Source: Epiperipatus broadwayi (Eukaryota > Onychophora > Udeonychophora > Euonychophora > Peripatidae). From it: a DNA stretch of 64,000 nt. Both the position numbers and the translations under genes were made by a program. The notes beneath the pieces were generated by a model, which made no database searches, was not told where the DNA came from, and saw only the letters and a program-made list of their open reading frames with translations. Location of the stretch: assembly GCA_028023455.1 (NCBI GenBank), contig JAQFVV010013291.1, positions 1 through 64,000 of the forward strand, written 5' to 3'. Each line of letters opens with the position of its first letter. Positions within the stretch are counted from its first letter, which is position 1. Below are positions 36,472 through 47,149 of this stretch, in pieces.

Positions 36472-36870
36472 GTGCAAAAAATTGAGCAAAGCACCAGGTC
36501 ACCCAAATACACAGTCATCTCAGAGTACTCAGCATCAATTAGTCCATGGCTTTGTCATAGATGCAATGAGCACATGCATATGCATACAGAATTCCCAAAC
36601 CACAAGGCAACATGCATGTTTTGCAAGCAAGTCAGACATATAAAAATGGCAGGTCTGAAATTGAAAAGACAAACAGCTGAGTCAAAAATAAAAACACCTA
36701 TTCCTAAAAATAATAAAGGCACTTATAAGAAAATTAAGCAAGTTGCCTGTATAAACTCTATCAAAGATTACAAGTCTGGGTTTATACACACTGTCATAAT
36801 TAATGGTACACCAGTCAAGATAAAACTTGACAGAGAGTCAGCAGTGTCTATAGTTTCAAGAAAGACCTAG
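36472..36870 (+). pseudogene. Gag zinc knuckles and protease start
   Basis: A 132-codon open frame. CHRCNEH...NHKAT and CMFCKQVRHIKM form a Cys/His-rich nucleic-acid-binding region (CX2C... then CX2CX4H); the last Cys of the second knuckle is missing. After a Lys-rich spacer comes TVIINGTPVKIKLDRESAVS, the retropepsin active-site strand, in which the catalytic D-T/S-G triad is now D-R-E, so the protease is dead. The frame ends at VSRKT-stop, where the family continues to the protease flap. The Met at the start is internal; the true ORF is the gag frame upstream. Confidence 0.8.
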
Positions 36871-37555
36871 ACAATCATTAATAAAAATAATAAATATAAA
36901 CTGCACCCTTGCAGTAAGTCAATATCAGACTATCAAGGAAATAAAAACAACATTAAACTCATGAACAGCCCTCCCATTTATCTTGAAAGTAATGGTCAGG
37001 CAGAAAATTGGTACAAGAAGCTAAAAAGATGATAATAAAAATGTATACAGGAAGTTAGAATATGAGAATTACCAGGATTCCGCTAGTGCAGCACTCCACT
37101 CCAAGCACAGAAACAGTAAAGTCTCCTGCAGACCCTTAAAAACTGTGCTACTGATCCTGAAACCTGATGCCTAACTTGAACAAGAAGATAAAAAAATAGG
37201 AACACAAGTACTATGTTATATGTATTACAAGTCCACAAAATGGATACCAGCAATGGTGACTCAAATAAAGTGTCTATACACTGTCATTGTGTAAACAGAT
37301 GGTCATCATCACCACAACAACCAGCTAAGACTCAATCACACATCAGAAGCTAACAAGAGCAGTGGTCAACCTGGAAAAGGTACCTCAGTCAGTGAAGACA
37401 AACAGCAAAATCAAGATAGCATCAGACACCAGAAACAAGTTCATCAATTGAAGAAGTTGAAGACAGGAACAGTAATCAACTGGAGAAACCAACCAAGTGG
37501 ACAGTACACCATTCAGCACATCTCAATGACTATGTCCTTCAGAGCTAATTTTAGC
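36871..37555 (+). pseudogene. Protease tail joined to integrase C-terminus
   Basis: Just after the protease remnant the sequence reads PPIYLESNGQAENWYKKLK (about 36972-37030), the integrase 'SPPYHP.SNG.AER....K' block that carries the catalytic Glu in gypsy integrases. Farther on, WIPAMVTQIKCLYTVIV and then DGHHHHNNQLRLN (37238-37332) match the GPY/F-like end of integrase ('WLPG.V....GP.SY.V...DG...RRH.DQLR'). Protease and this block are about 90 bp apart instead of more than 2 kb, so a deletion removed RT, RNase H and the integrase zinc and core regions. The remaining part has stops. Confidence 0.8.
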
Positions 37556-37567
37556 CAGGGGGAAGGA
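37556..37567 (+). other. Polypurine tract of LTR element
   Basis: AGGGGGAAGGA directly precedes the 3' LTR TG, the position of the plus-strand primer in LTR retrotransposons. Confidence 0.75.
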
Positions 37568-38124
37568 TGTCATATCTGACTTTGCCTTCAGAATTGGACT
37601 ATTACAGATTCCTTACCTGATTGGCTAGCACTAAGTTGCTATTCAAATGGATTAAATCCACTGGAATTTGTTCACCAAATCTGCATGTTTCCAGTAAGAT
37701 AGGGGATATGTCATTAAATAGTCAGCCTTTTGGAGGCAAGGCAGAGAGCATTTACTTCTGTCAACTTGAATGACTAAACATCCCTCTGCCATCAGCAAGG
37801 GTAGTATCTCTTCTCATTTATCATGACATCCATGTAGTGAAGCAAGTCCACCTATGGACTGGAAACTGCTACATCCACACTCAATTTGAGGCAAGCTAAA
37901 TACATCAACTTACCAGAGCTCATGAGGCAGGGTTATCATTAGCTGGAAGCCAGTTTTATTACTCGGTATGGCTACCTCAGCATTAACATGTATAAACAAT
38001 ATATGTTTGACTAACAAGTGTGTTTATTTTTAGTACTAATAAATTGTACATATTAATTGTACATATTAATTCTTTTTGTAACTGTTCATTTGGAACAAAA
38101 CTGTAAGCCTAACCAAACACAACA
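37568..38124 (+). repeat. 3' LTR
   Basis: 557 bp, TG...CA, matching 34945-35523 throughout with scattered substitutions and small gaps; the direct repeat TGTACATATTAAT is duplicated near 38046-38071. Ends CAAACACAACA, followed by the target duplication ATATC. Confidence 0.9.
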
Positions 38125-38394
38125 ATATCTATACATTTAAACTAAATGTAGCCATTATATGATTTCATACAAAGTAATTTATTTCTGAAATTCTTCATGA
38201 TATAGTGAGAGTTTTCACAAATTTTATTTTTAAAATATGGTTTCATATCATATTGTAATGAGATGATAATGATTGGAATCCATCATGTTAGTATTAACTA
38301 ATTTTATAAATATAAATATGTTAATGAGTTAAATAAAACAAATTATTTAACTAGATAAACATAGATAGAGAGTGAAAATATGTCTGTAGACTTC

Positions 38395-38701
38395 ATATAT
38401 ATATATATATATGTTATATATAGAGGTCGCAAATAAGCTCTTAACAAGCTTTGCAGAATATTCCCAACCCCAGACAAGTTTCTGCTACTGGCTTCCTCAG
38501 TGAGGTGTTAGGATATTCAAGCATTAGATTTCTAATACTTTCTAATTCTTGAATATCCTAGAACCTCATTGAGGAAGCCAGTAGCAAGGGTTGGGGACAT
38601 TCTGCAAAGCTTGTTATGAGCTTATTTGCAAGCTCTGTATATAACATTGGTAATACAAGCTTGTTAAATTAGGTCATGTGACATATGACTTGATGTCTTT
38701 G

Positions 38702-38742
<41 letters not shown>
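38395..38742. mobile_element. Palindromic element in (TA)n, core type 1
   Basis: The palindrome 38416-38643 starts TATATAGAGGTCGCAAATAA, and its inverse end reads TATACAGAGCTTGCAAATAA. Arms continue through GCTTTGCAGAAT, CCAACCC and GGCTTCCTCA to a loop near 38525-38550. TA arrays lie on both sides (38395-38412 and 38704-38742). A shared 3' segment (TTGGTAATACAAGCT ... CATGTGACATATGACT) also follows the palindrome at 57507-57696, whose ends match but whose core is unrelated. Confidence 0.8.
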
Positions 38743-38745
<3 letters not shown>

Positions 38746-38749
38746 CATA

Positions 38750-39575
38750 TTTATGTTATTCATAAATATAATGAAATATACACTTAAAGAATTTTGTTTA
38801 ATCCGTACTAATATTTTATTATTTTATTTTTTATCACAAAGAAAAAATATGTATATTTTATTTTGTTTTATCCATATAGAGAGTTTAAAAAATGAAAATT
38901 AAGTTGTTTATTTTTATTATCTTATAAAAGTATAATTAATTAAAATGGGAGAAATTATCAAAGAATTTTGCTTTCTCTTTTATCATAACTACAAATAAAT
39001 AAATGTATTGCCAAATTTAATGTTATTTTATACTTTTTTCTTTATTGTAAACATAGTTGAATAAACCTGTTTTTGATACTAAATTCAACAATATATATTT
39101 TTGTGTGTGTATTGATTACACCCATTCTTTTATTGATTAATTAAAATATTTATTTGGGTATTTAAATAGAAAATAATAGTAATAAAAAAGCATGCTGACA
39201 GAAATTTCTTTTTATGTGTATTGCAAAAATCAGGTTTTAAAACTAATTAGTATATTGAAATATTTATTCTCAGATTGTAACAGAGAGAAAACAGCATGCT
39301 GTATTGCAGAAAAAAGAACTTTGGTGGAAAAAATTAATTGAAACTTTATCCTGAAACTTTGGAAAGCTGATAAAAATTGCATAACCATATATCGTTACAA
39401 GTGTCATCAATCACTTGTAGAGAATAACAGTGTTATTGCATATATTATGAATTCTTGCCTTACAAAAATGTTATTTCCTAAAATTATTAAAAAAAAAATG
39501 GAGTAAAGGAGTTCAGTAGTCCACAAGTTCTTTTTTCATCATCAGCATGAAAGTCTTATATCATTGATTTGCATA
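38750..39575. other. No gene recognised
   Basis: AT-rich sequence with no supported feature, up to the insertion site of the 39582-42285 transposon. Confidence 0.4.
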
Positions 39576-39749
39576 AAAATTCGGTTCTCATCTGATCCTT
39601 CATGTCAGCCATGGGTGGTGCGATTTCTAACCAAAAACACATTAATATAAAGTTCCCGGTCTACTGATTCTTTATTAATATTGACTTTTTTTTTGTTTGT
39701 TTACAAAGTTTACTTTCTTTCATTTTTGAATTATTTTTCCCAAATAATA

Positions 39750-41420
39750 TTTTTGATGATGGGATAATAATAGTTGTTTTTTTGTTAATTTTTATTGACA
39801 AAAGGGTCTTTTTTGGTGTGTGTTCAAATATTAATTTGTGTTTTTTTTAAATAGTATTACTGTTTTTGTAAAATTGGATTGCCAAAATTCAAAAGAGAAG
39901 GGTTTTTTTTTTATGGATCTTTAAATAATAATTGATGTTACTTTGATAGGTTTCCATTTGATTGCCGACAACAATTAGTGGGAGAGGTGTTTTTGTGTAC
40001 AATTAAAAAATAATTTACACTACTTTTATAGGTTTATGTTTGATTGCCAACAACAATTATTGGTAGAAGTGTTTTTTTCAGTGTGTGTGTATGTTTAAAT
40101 AAAAATTAAAACCGTTACTTTTATCGTTTTACATTTGATTCTCAACTGATTTGACTCCCTTTCATTTATAAATTATGGTTTTGATTCTACAAATAAATAT
40201 TTTTGACAATGGGACAATAATAGTTGTTGTTTGTTCAATTTTTTATTGACAAGAGGGTGTTTTTTGGTGTAGGTTCAAATAGTAATTTGGGTTACATTTA
40301 AATAATAAGTTATGGTCAGACTTTGATCGGTTTACATTTGATTGCCGATACTAATTATAGGGAGAAGGGGTGTAACCATTTAAAGAATAGTAGTTTATGT
40401 TACTTTTAGTGGTGGTGTCCATTTGATTGCTGACAATAATTAGTGAGAGGGATGGGTGTTTTTGGGTGATGATTAAATACTAATTTACTTTCCATTTCTT
40501 TTACATTTGATTGCTGACAACAATTATTGGGAGAAAGGGATTGTTTTTTTTTGTGTAAGTTTAAATCAAAATTGAAGTTACTTTTATCGGTTATATTTGA
40601 TTTACAACCGATTTGACTTTCTTTTTTTTTTTTTCGTTTATAAATTATGGTTTTGTTTTGCCCAAAACCTAATATTTTTGACAATGGGACAATAATAGTT
40701 GTTGTTGCTTTTATTTTTATTGACAAGAGCGGGTCTTTTTTTGGTGTATGTTCAAATAGTAATTTGGGTTACATTTAAAAAATAATCGGTTTACCTTACT
40801 TTTAGTGCTTTACATTTGATTGCCAACAACAATTAGTGTAGGGGTGTTGTGTATGATTAAAGAATAATTGTACGTTACTTTTATTTTTTATATTTGATTG
40901 CCGACAACAATTATTGGGAGAAAGGGTTTTGCATTTTTTTTGTTTGTGTGTATGTTGAAATCAAAATTGAAGTGACTTTTATCGGTTACCATTTGATTGA
41001 AAACCGATTTGACTTTTTTTTTTTGTTTATAAATTATTTGGGCTTTCCCAAATAATATTTTGTTTGACAATGGGACAATAATAGTTGTTGTTTCTTTAAT
41101 TTTGATTGACAAGAGTGGGTCTTTTTTGGTGTATGTTCAAATAGTAATTTGGGTTATGTTTAACTAATAATTTACGGTCTTACTTTGATTGGTTTACATT
41201 TAATTGCTGACGACAATTAGTGGGAGGTTTTTTTTTTCTATACGAGTAAAGAATAATTGATGTTCTATTTATTTGACCGTTTGATTGCTGACAACAACAA
41301 TTATTGGGAGAAGAGGGGTTTTTGGGGCTATGTTTAAATAAAAATTTTAGTTACTTCTTTTATTTTACATTTGATTGCTGACGACAACAATTATCGGGAG
41401 AAGAAGGGATGTACGTTTAA
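39750..41420. repeat. Internal tandem array of the TIR transposon
   Basis: A long unit marked by GACAATGGGACAATAATAGT begins near 39754 (diverged), 40205, 40680 and 41065, giving periods of about 385-475 bp. Within it a shorter module containing GATTGCCGACAACAATTATT-GGGAGAA recurs about ten times (near 39961, 40031, 40338, 40422, 40511, 40818, 40896, 41203, 41283 and 41372). On the minus strand, two corresponding frames (40406-40726, 40888-41112) both start MSIKIK and share TTTIIVPLS; these look like open repeat units rather than a gene, because the frames differ in length and end at unit-specific stops. Confidence 0.85.
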
Positions 41421-41532
41421 AATAATAATTGAAGTTACTTCTTTTATTTTTGACATTTGACAAAGGCCATTTGAAATCCCTCAAACAAGCTTGCCTTTAT
41501 GAAATGAACATTTTCATCGGCCACAACAAGAC

Positions 41533-41832
41533 TTACAAATTAAAGTCGAAAGATGTTTTTGGACCCCAAATCTGCATATATTTGCTGCACAATCCAATCT
41601 TTTCTTTCAGCAGCAGGATGTTTTTTTTCTGCTGTAGAAATATTCCAGTGCCAGCTTCCATGTCTGGCAATTCCCATTTTTTCAAGTTTTCTGTTGTTTG
41701 AATTAGCCATCTTCTTGGTCTCGGAAAATTTCTTGCTAAAACGTGACTCAAAGAGTGATCGTTTAAAAATTTTATGCTATCCCACCCTAATCGAGAATTT
41801 AGGAGGCTTATAGCTTTACAAGGAACAATCAT
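41533..41832 (-). CDS. Unrecognised coding-like patch inside TIR transposon
   Basis: A 99-codon open frame on the minus strand, less AT-rich than its surroundings. It contains LNSRLGWDSIKFLNDHSL, ARNFPRPRRWLIQ and ELPDMEAGTGIFLQQKK. I do not recognise a family. Its 3' side reads TTT-GTAAGT (41539-41531), a strong splice-donor consensus that would keep this frame open into a next exon. An alternative 56-codon minus frame from 41712 (start MANSNNRKLEKMGIARHG) overlaps it, and a plus-strand frame 41429-41701 also exists, so which frame was used is uncertain. It could be a captured host exon, a transposon protein exon or chance. Confidence 0.3.
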   Translation of the reverse strand: MIVPCKAISLLNSRLGWDSIKFLNDHSLSHVLARNFPRPRRWLIQTTENLKKWELPDMEAGTGIFLQQKKNILLLKEKIGLCSKYMQIWGPKTSFDFNL

Positions 41833-42282
41833 GACACTGTTTAAATTGTTAAAAGGTAACAGTACATCAATTCATCTTAAAAAAGGCCCCGATGAAAATT
41901 TAAATACTTTTGACACGATCAAATTAACATACCCTCGTACGATATTGTTACATAATATACATAATACAGCATTATGATATAGTGCATGACACAAACAACT
42001 ATGGCATTTTCCTCTGCTTTTAGCATTGAAAAAAGCCACACCATTAGCCGCTAAGCTGAGTTAGCACTCTTTCTAGATTTTATTGTAGAAAGAAGACTTA
42101 ACTCCAAGTTAACACTCTACCTTTTAGCATAGAAACAAGACAACTCCAAGTTAACAATCTTTCTAGGATTTATTTTAGAAAGAATGCTTAAAGGCTTGGG
42201 TGCAGTTGTGGAAATGGCATATTTATAGAAATTTAGCGAGAAATAGTGCCTCCAGTGGCTGACACGAAGGATCAGATGAGAA

Positions 42283-42420
42283 CCGAAAATTCTTGCTGAA
42301 AAAAAAATCAATCCTGTAAAGAAGATCAATAAATCTAAATCTTCATTTTGATTTGCATAAAAATTCTTGCTGAAAAAAAAAAAATCCTGTAAAGAAGATC
42401 AATAAATCTAAATCTTTGTT
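42283..42420 (+). repeat. About 67-bp tandem duplication holding the empty site
   Basis: Unit ATTCTTGCTG-A-run-TCCTGTAAAGAAGATCAATA-AATCTAAATCTT occurs twice, starting near 42289 and 42363. The start of unit one (GATTTGCATAAAAATT) lies left of the transposon at 39566-39581, while unit two has it intact at 42350-42366. The duplication therefore predates the transposon insertion, or was made from an uninterrupted allele. Confidence 0.85.
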
Positions 42421-42860
42421 CATTCTGTTTTATAGTTTTACACATGAGTAGTATGGTGACATAATGGAACAATGTGTCATTTTTAAAAAAGAAAAGAAAA
42501 AAGTGTACTAACAAATTAAAACATTTTCTTATTATAATTATTCAAGAGAACTTAGCTCCAAATATTTTTTATTTCATTAAATCAATTGTATGTGAAAATA
42601 AGTCCACCCCCCCCACCCCCAGAAAGTAAAGTGTTTTTTGTTAATTTTGGTATATTTTAAATCTAATATATGGCATTTATCATTTTCATAGAGTTTGCAT
42701 ATTAAACATATAGAATGATTCCAATGAATGAGTTATAATGGGCTATGATTATGAGAAATACATTTTCTTGAAAGTGCTAAGCCATTTTAATTGATTAATT
42801 GCTATTAATTTATATAGCTTTACGTTATAACTGTGATAGCACTAATAATATTATTGTAAT
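42421..42860. other. No gene recognised
   Basis: AT-rich, with a C-rich run near 42606-42622. No feature. Confidence 0.4.
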
Positions 42861-42940
42861 TTCTTCTTCTTCTTCTTCTTCTTCTTCTTCTTCTTCTTCT
42901 TCTTCTTCTTCTTCTTCTTCTTCTTCTTCTTCTTCTTCTT

Positions 42941-43017
<77 letters not shown>
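42861..43017. repeat. Compound (TTC)n(TTA)n microsatellite
   Basis: About 36 uninterrupted TTC units (42861-42969) switch abruptly to about 16 TTA units. The poly-Ser/Tyr and poly-Arg/Ile frames across it are artefacts. One strand is pure purine (GAA)n, able to form triplex or other non-B structures. Confidence 0.97.
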
Positions 43018-43018
<1 letters not shown>

Positions 43019-43019
43019 T

Positions 43020-46000
43020 TATACATTAATATAATTATGGACTAATTGATACTTATTTATGTGTTTGCAAGTATGTTCAATAACATAATTGTATATTGTA
43101 TCTACAAAATTTATTACCTTAATTTTTTTTGTTATTGTAAATGCAGTTAATAATTAATCATAAATACATGTGTATGAGTGTATAAAAAAAACGTTAATTA
43201 TTTTTATGTTGCATAGAAATATTTAATATTTTAAAAGAAAATATTCTTATAACTAATTATTAATTTTTGTGATAATATATGTGTGTACGTATATTTGTAT
43301 AAATAATCATCTGTCTTCATATAATTCAAAGAAAAGGGGGAAGTTTATTTGTATCTTAATATTATATTTTTATAATATATCATTTAGGTTTTAAATGATG
43401 ATTGTGAGTTTTATTTGTTTTATTTATTTAATATAATAAATTAGTCACTAAGTTGAGTTAGTATTTGGTGATCAACTTATCAACTCAACTCATTCCACAG
43501 TAAATATAAATAATAAATTTTGATTTGTCTATTTTTATACTCTATACCACTCACTTTGAGAGTTTAAGAGTTTTTATTGAGCTTGAATCTGGGATATGCT
43601 GCAGGGAACTGTAGATGGAGGTCTCTATAAAGCTTTTTTTTTCTGAAAGAAAAAAGTGGCACATAGAGCCAATGTGATTTGGGCATTATAAAAATATTTT
43701 ATTGGTGGCAAGTTTTGCTGATCCTTGTAGAGATTGATACCAAAAAGGTGATCAGGAAATATGACTAATGATTATAATTTGATCACCTTTTTAATAATAT
43801 AGATTTTTATGTTCAGTATGTCTTTCTTTCAATGGATTTGATAAATACCATATGTGGACATGTCATTAAGTTGGTTTGTCTTCTGCATATACGAGGCCTA
43901 TAGTAATAAATTTAACTAATGAAGATTATAGACTTCACTACTTAAAAATCTATATTACTCTATTTAGGTCTGGAATTAGTAGTGTAAGTTACAAGGTAGA
44001 ATGGTGTAGTATGAGGGTATGGTTAGGTTCCAATGCAATATATATTTTATTTTAAAGTTTTAATTCTAAAAATAATCCATATATGTCAATAAGGATAAAA
44101 GAAAATTCAGCAGAATAAAAAGATGCTTAAATCTCACCTTGATACTGTGTTTGTGATGTCACTAATTTTAATAATATTACTTGGAAAAAAATAGTTTGAA
44201 TAATAAAAATTTTTAATTGTTGCTAGTTTATTCAAATTCATGATTATTTTAAGCAATAATTGTGTAATTAAAAATTAAGAATATAAATTATTACTTTTTT
44301 ATTATGAATGTAAATGTTTTATTTTTAAAAATAGAACATAATTTTTGCACAATTTAAATTATTTAAAGAGCATTTACAATCTGTGTGCTAAGATGTAATC
44401 ACTGCAATCAATAACTGTGTGACTATATTGCAATACTGTAAAAGAATTTTAACTTTTAAAGCTTAATTTGATTGATTTATGAGATATTAATATTTATTTA
44501 TTCATATTTTAAAACAAATGTCAAATAAAAAGATTTCATGTGTTTTTTGAAAATAAAAATTCTATTCTCAGCAATGATGATGAAAGAGGCTGATTATATT
44601 GATTACAATGTAATTTTTTTAATATTTTCAAAAGTCAAATGATTATTTAGAATTTGTAAGCAAAAATATAAGTGATGTCAAATTTATTATGTTCTAATAA
44701 GTAATAATGTTTTAATCTTAAACTTAAATTTATTTGCTTTTAGTCACTGAAAATAATTAAAACTGTTATTTGCAAAAGGTTTTAATGAAAGCAACAGAAT
44801 TACATACAGCAATATTAGATGTAGATGAAAAGAAAAGAAATTGTACAATATAAAAAAAATGTTTTGAATTAAAATTATCAGACTCAAATAATTGGCAGTT
44901 GATATCAATAATATCTTTTATCCGAATGTTGAATACAAGATGTTGTTGTCAGAAATAATTGATGAATCTTTTAAGAGTGAAATGAGGAAAAGGTTTTTGA
45001 TTGCTATTCTCAAAATAATCTGTATTAAAAAATCAAAATTCTATTTATTAAAGAAAATAAGAAAATTAATAAAAAGGAAAGTGTATAGTTTAAGACATAT
45101 CTGAATAAGGAAGTTGATGAATAACATAATTTTAAGATTTATTAACATGGACTGAGATTAGAAATACAACTTAAATTACAAAATCATCTCCAATGACTCA
45201 GAATATCAATAGCATGTAAAATGACAAACATAGCATGGATTTCTAGTAATGAAAAGTTAGTATGATTTCTGTAGTTAGTAATCATCATACTTTTGGGTAT
45301 TTAAATAACAGATTGGTTAGCTTCATCCTGTAGAGATTAGTCTAAAATATTGGCTAGGCTCCAATAACAAATAAAAATAAGCATATATTTTATTATAGAA
45401 GGATAGCAATAAGATTGTTTGAATAAAAGAGAAAGACTACTTCTGTATACATTATTTTATAAGTTTATAAAACATTGTCACAGCATATAACAAAAAGAAG
45501 TTTAAATATGTAGTAAAAGATATAATGAAAAAAAAATTAAACACAAGATTTTATTAAAATTCAACAAAACTTTTAATTGGAAACTTATAAGAGAATTAAT
45601 TTTCTAAGGAAGCCATAAAGCAAGTAGAACAAAAGTGTGATCTGAAGATAGATTTCATCAAATATTGATAGAGGAATGTAAGTCAGAATGTATGATAATC
45701 AAATATAGAGGCAACTCACCGATAGAGGGGAAAGTATATGAGCTGTATAAGATTAGATATTAAAGTTGGAGAAAGAACATTATATTAACATTTATAACCA
45801 TCATAGAGAATGACTAAATTGGAAGTAATTAGTATTTGCATCAGACAATCTGTTAAAAGGCAAAAGTGTCTTGATCTTGGTTGGACAAATAAATTATTAA
45901 AAGAATAAAATAAAAATCTGGCATAGATAAATGAGATGATAATTAAACTGAGAGAAATATTAGTTATAAGTAATTGTTGCTGCTATATTGGGTTACTTAT

Positions 46001-46600
46001 TACCTGACATTTTGGACAAAGTATAGAAGCAACAGTGAAGCAAAGAAAATACATGATTTTAAAAAAAGTTTTCATTTTAATAATCAGCCACAAAATTAGT
46101 AATAAAGTATTTTACTTTCTATATTCTTTGATCAAAATTCTAGCCCACATATTCATTACAAAAATGTTGAATATCATCATTAAACAAAGTGCTGATTTTT
46201 TTAAATTCATCTATTCTGTAGCTTTCTGACTATTTATAGAAGCAAATGAAAATTCTTTATTGCTTTTGAACATCCAGATATCACATGAAGAGATAATACA
46301 GAGGAGCTGTAGACTATGTTGTATCTAACTACATGACTTAATTTATGTGCTATCCAAAGAAAAATGTAAGCAAAACAAACAGAAAAGCAAATATATAAAC
46401 AAACAAAAAATATTAGATGTCACAAATGATATTTGAGCAGTTATTTTTTCTCTCTGAGCACTAAGTGATCACTTTTTCCAAAAAAAAAAGAAGTAAAATT
46501 TGTAAGTAAATCTTATACTATGTTATTAGCCATGTTTTAATGTTGGAGCCCTATACATGATTATATGTATTAATAAAATGTATTCAGTTGAAGTATATAT
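43020..46600. other. No gene recognised
   Basis: AT-rich. A small imperfect palindrome (AAAAGGTGATC ... GATCACCTTTT) is at 43744-43791. 44760-45900 is A-rich on the plus strand with short frames (44892-45104: 70 codons, Lys/Ile-rich, no recognised domain); a decayed retroelement is possible but no block supports it. The frame 46035-46229 is also unassigned. Confidence 0.4.
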
Positions 46601-46604
46601 ATAT

Positions 46605-46640
46605 TGTAACGGAATATATGCCGTTACATTCCCCGATCGT
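46605..46640. mobile_element. Short TGTAACG remnant in (TA)n
   Basis: TGTAACGGAATATATGCCGTTACA (46605-46628) is a small inverted repeat like the left tip of the 7691-9856 element, followed only by TTCCCCGATCGTTA and then TA repeats. It looks like an element end with nearly everything else deleted, or a minimal footprint. Confidence 0.55.
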
Positions 46641-47149
46641 TAAAATATATATATATATATAAAATCTTTCCTTATTATTATCCTTTCCAAATTTAATGTG
46701 TAGTATTTTGCATTATAAAATATTTTCTGAGCATAATGAATAAAAGTTTTGCAAACATTTTAAACATACTAAAAGTTAAGACTGATTTTAAAACATTAAA
46801 CCATTAGAGAGATTCTAATTTCTTGATAACATGACCACTACTATTATGTTTCTATATGAGAAAAAAGTTATTAAAAAAGAAATATCACCCAGAGTATATT
46901 TAATAATGACAACTTCAGAACAGACCTTTCACTATTTACTTTATTTTAAGAATGAAAAATTTGGTAGTTAGTCTTTTTTCTTATTCCTATTCCTTCAATG
47001 AATGCATGAGTAAATAATAAAAGTAATTGTGTACCTTTAAGTTATTATTAATAACTGTATTATTTTATATTTTTATACTATAATTTTGATTTATATATGC
47101 ATATTATACACATAAAAAGTGTCTACATTATATATATATGATAAACAAA

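Larger units (their letters stand above)
34940..38129 (+). mobile_element. Ty3/gypsy-like LTR retrotransposon, internally deleted
   Basis: Two direct LTRs (34945-35523 and 37568-38124) enclose a 2.04 kb interior. The pentamer ATATC flanks the element on both sides (34940-34944 and 38125-38129), a perfect 5-bp target duplication as made by Ty3/gypsy integrases. LTRs start TGTCATATCTGAC and end CAAACACAACA. The interior encodes gag with a Cys-His cluster, part of a retropepsin, and then only the C-terminal part of integrase, followed by a purine tract AGGGGGAAGGA abutting the 3' LTR. RT, RNase H and the integrase core are missing. LTRs differ at many positions and by small indels, so the insertion is old. 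It cannot move on its own. Confidence 0.9.
39576..42291. mobile_element. TIR transposon with 6-bp target duplication
   Basis: The element proper is 39582-42285. The left end CGGTTCTCATCTGATCCTTC equals the inverse of the right end, and similarity extends about 45 bp (CAGCCA, ATTTCT). AAAATT flanks both ends (39576-39581 and 42286-42291). An uninterrupted copy of the target, GCATAAAAATTCTTGCTG, is preserved at 42356-42373. Inside are a tandem array (39750-41420) and a less AT-rich coding-like patch (41450-41840). The superfamily is not assignable by eye: a 6-bp duplication with these ends is known for a few eukaryotic DNA transposon groups, and the duplication could be 6-8 bp if the terminal C/G is not part of the element. 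No recognised transposase, so probably non-autonomous. Confidence 0.85.

Noticed and set aside
40406-41112. Two minus-strand frames both starting MSIKIK, as a possible repeat-protein gene
   Set aside because: They are homologous units of the tandem array, end at different stops and are A-rich; there is no sign of a joined reading frame.
42799-43029. Poly-Ser/Tyr and poly-Arg/Ile open frames
   Set aside because: They are the (TTC)n(TTA)n microsatellite read in frame on either strand.
44760-45900. Possible retroelement ORF in the A-rich stretch
   Set aside because: No conserved block of RT, integrase, gag or endonuclease could be found in any frame.
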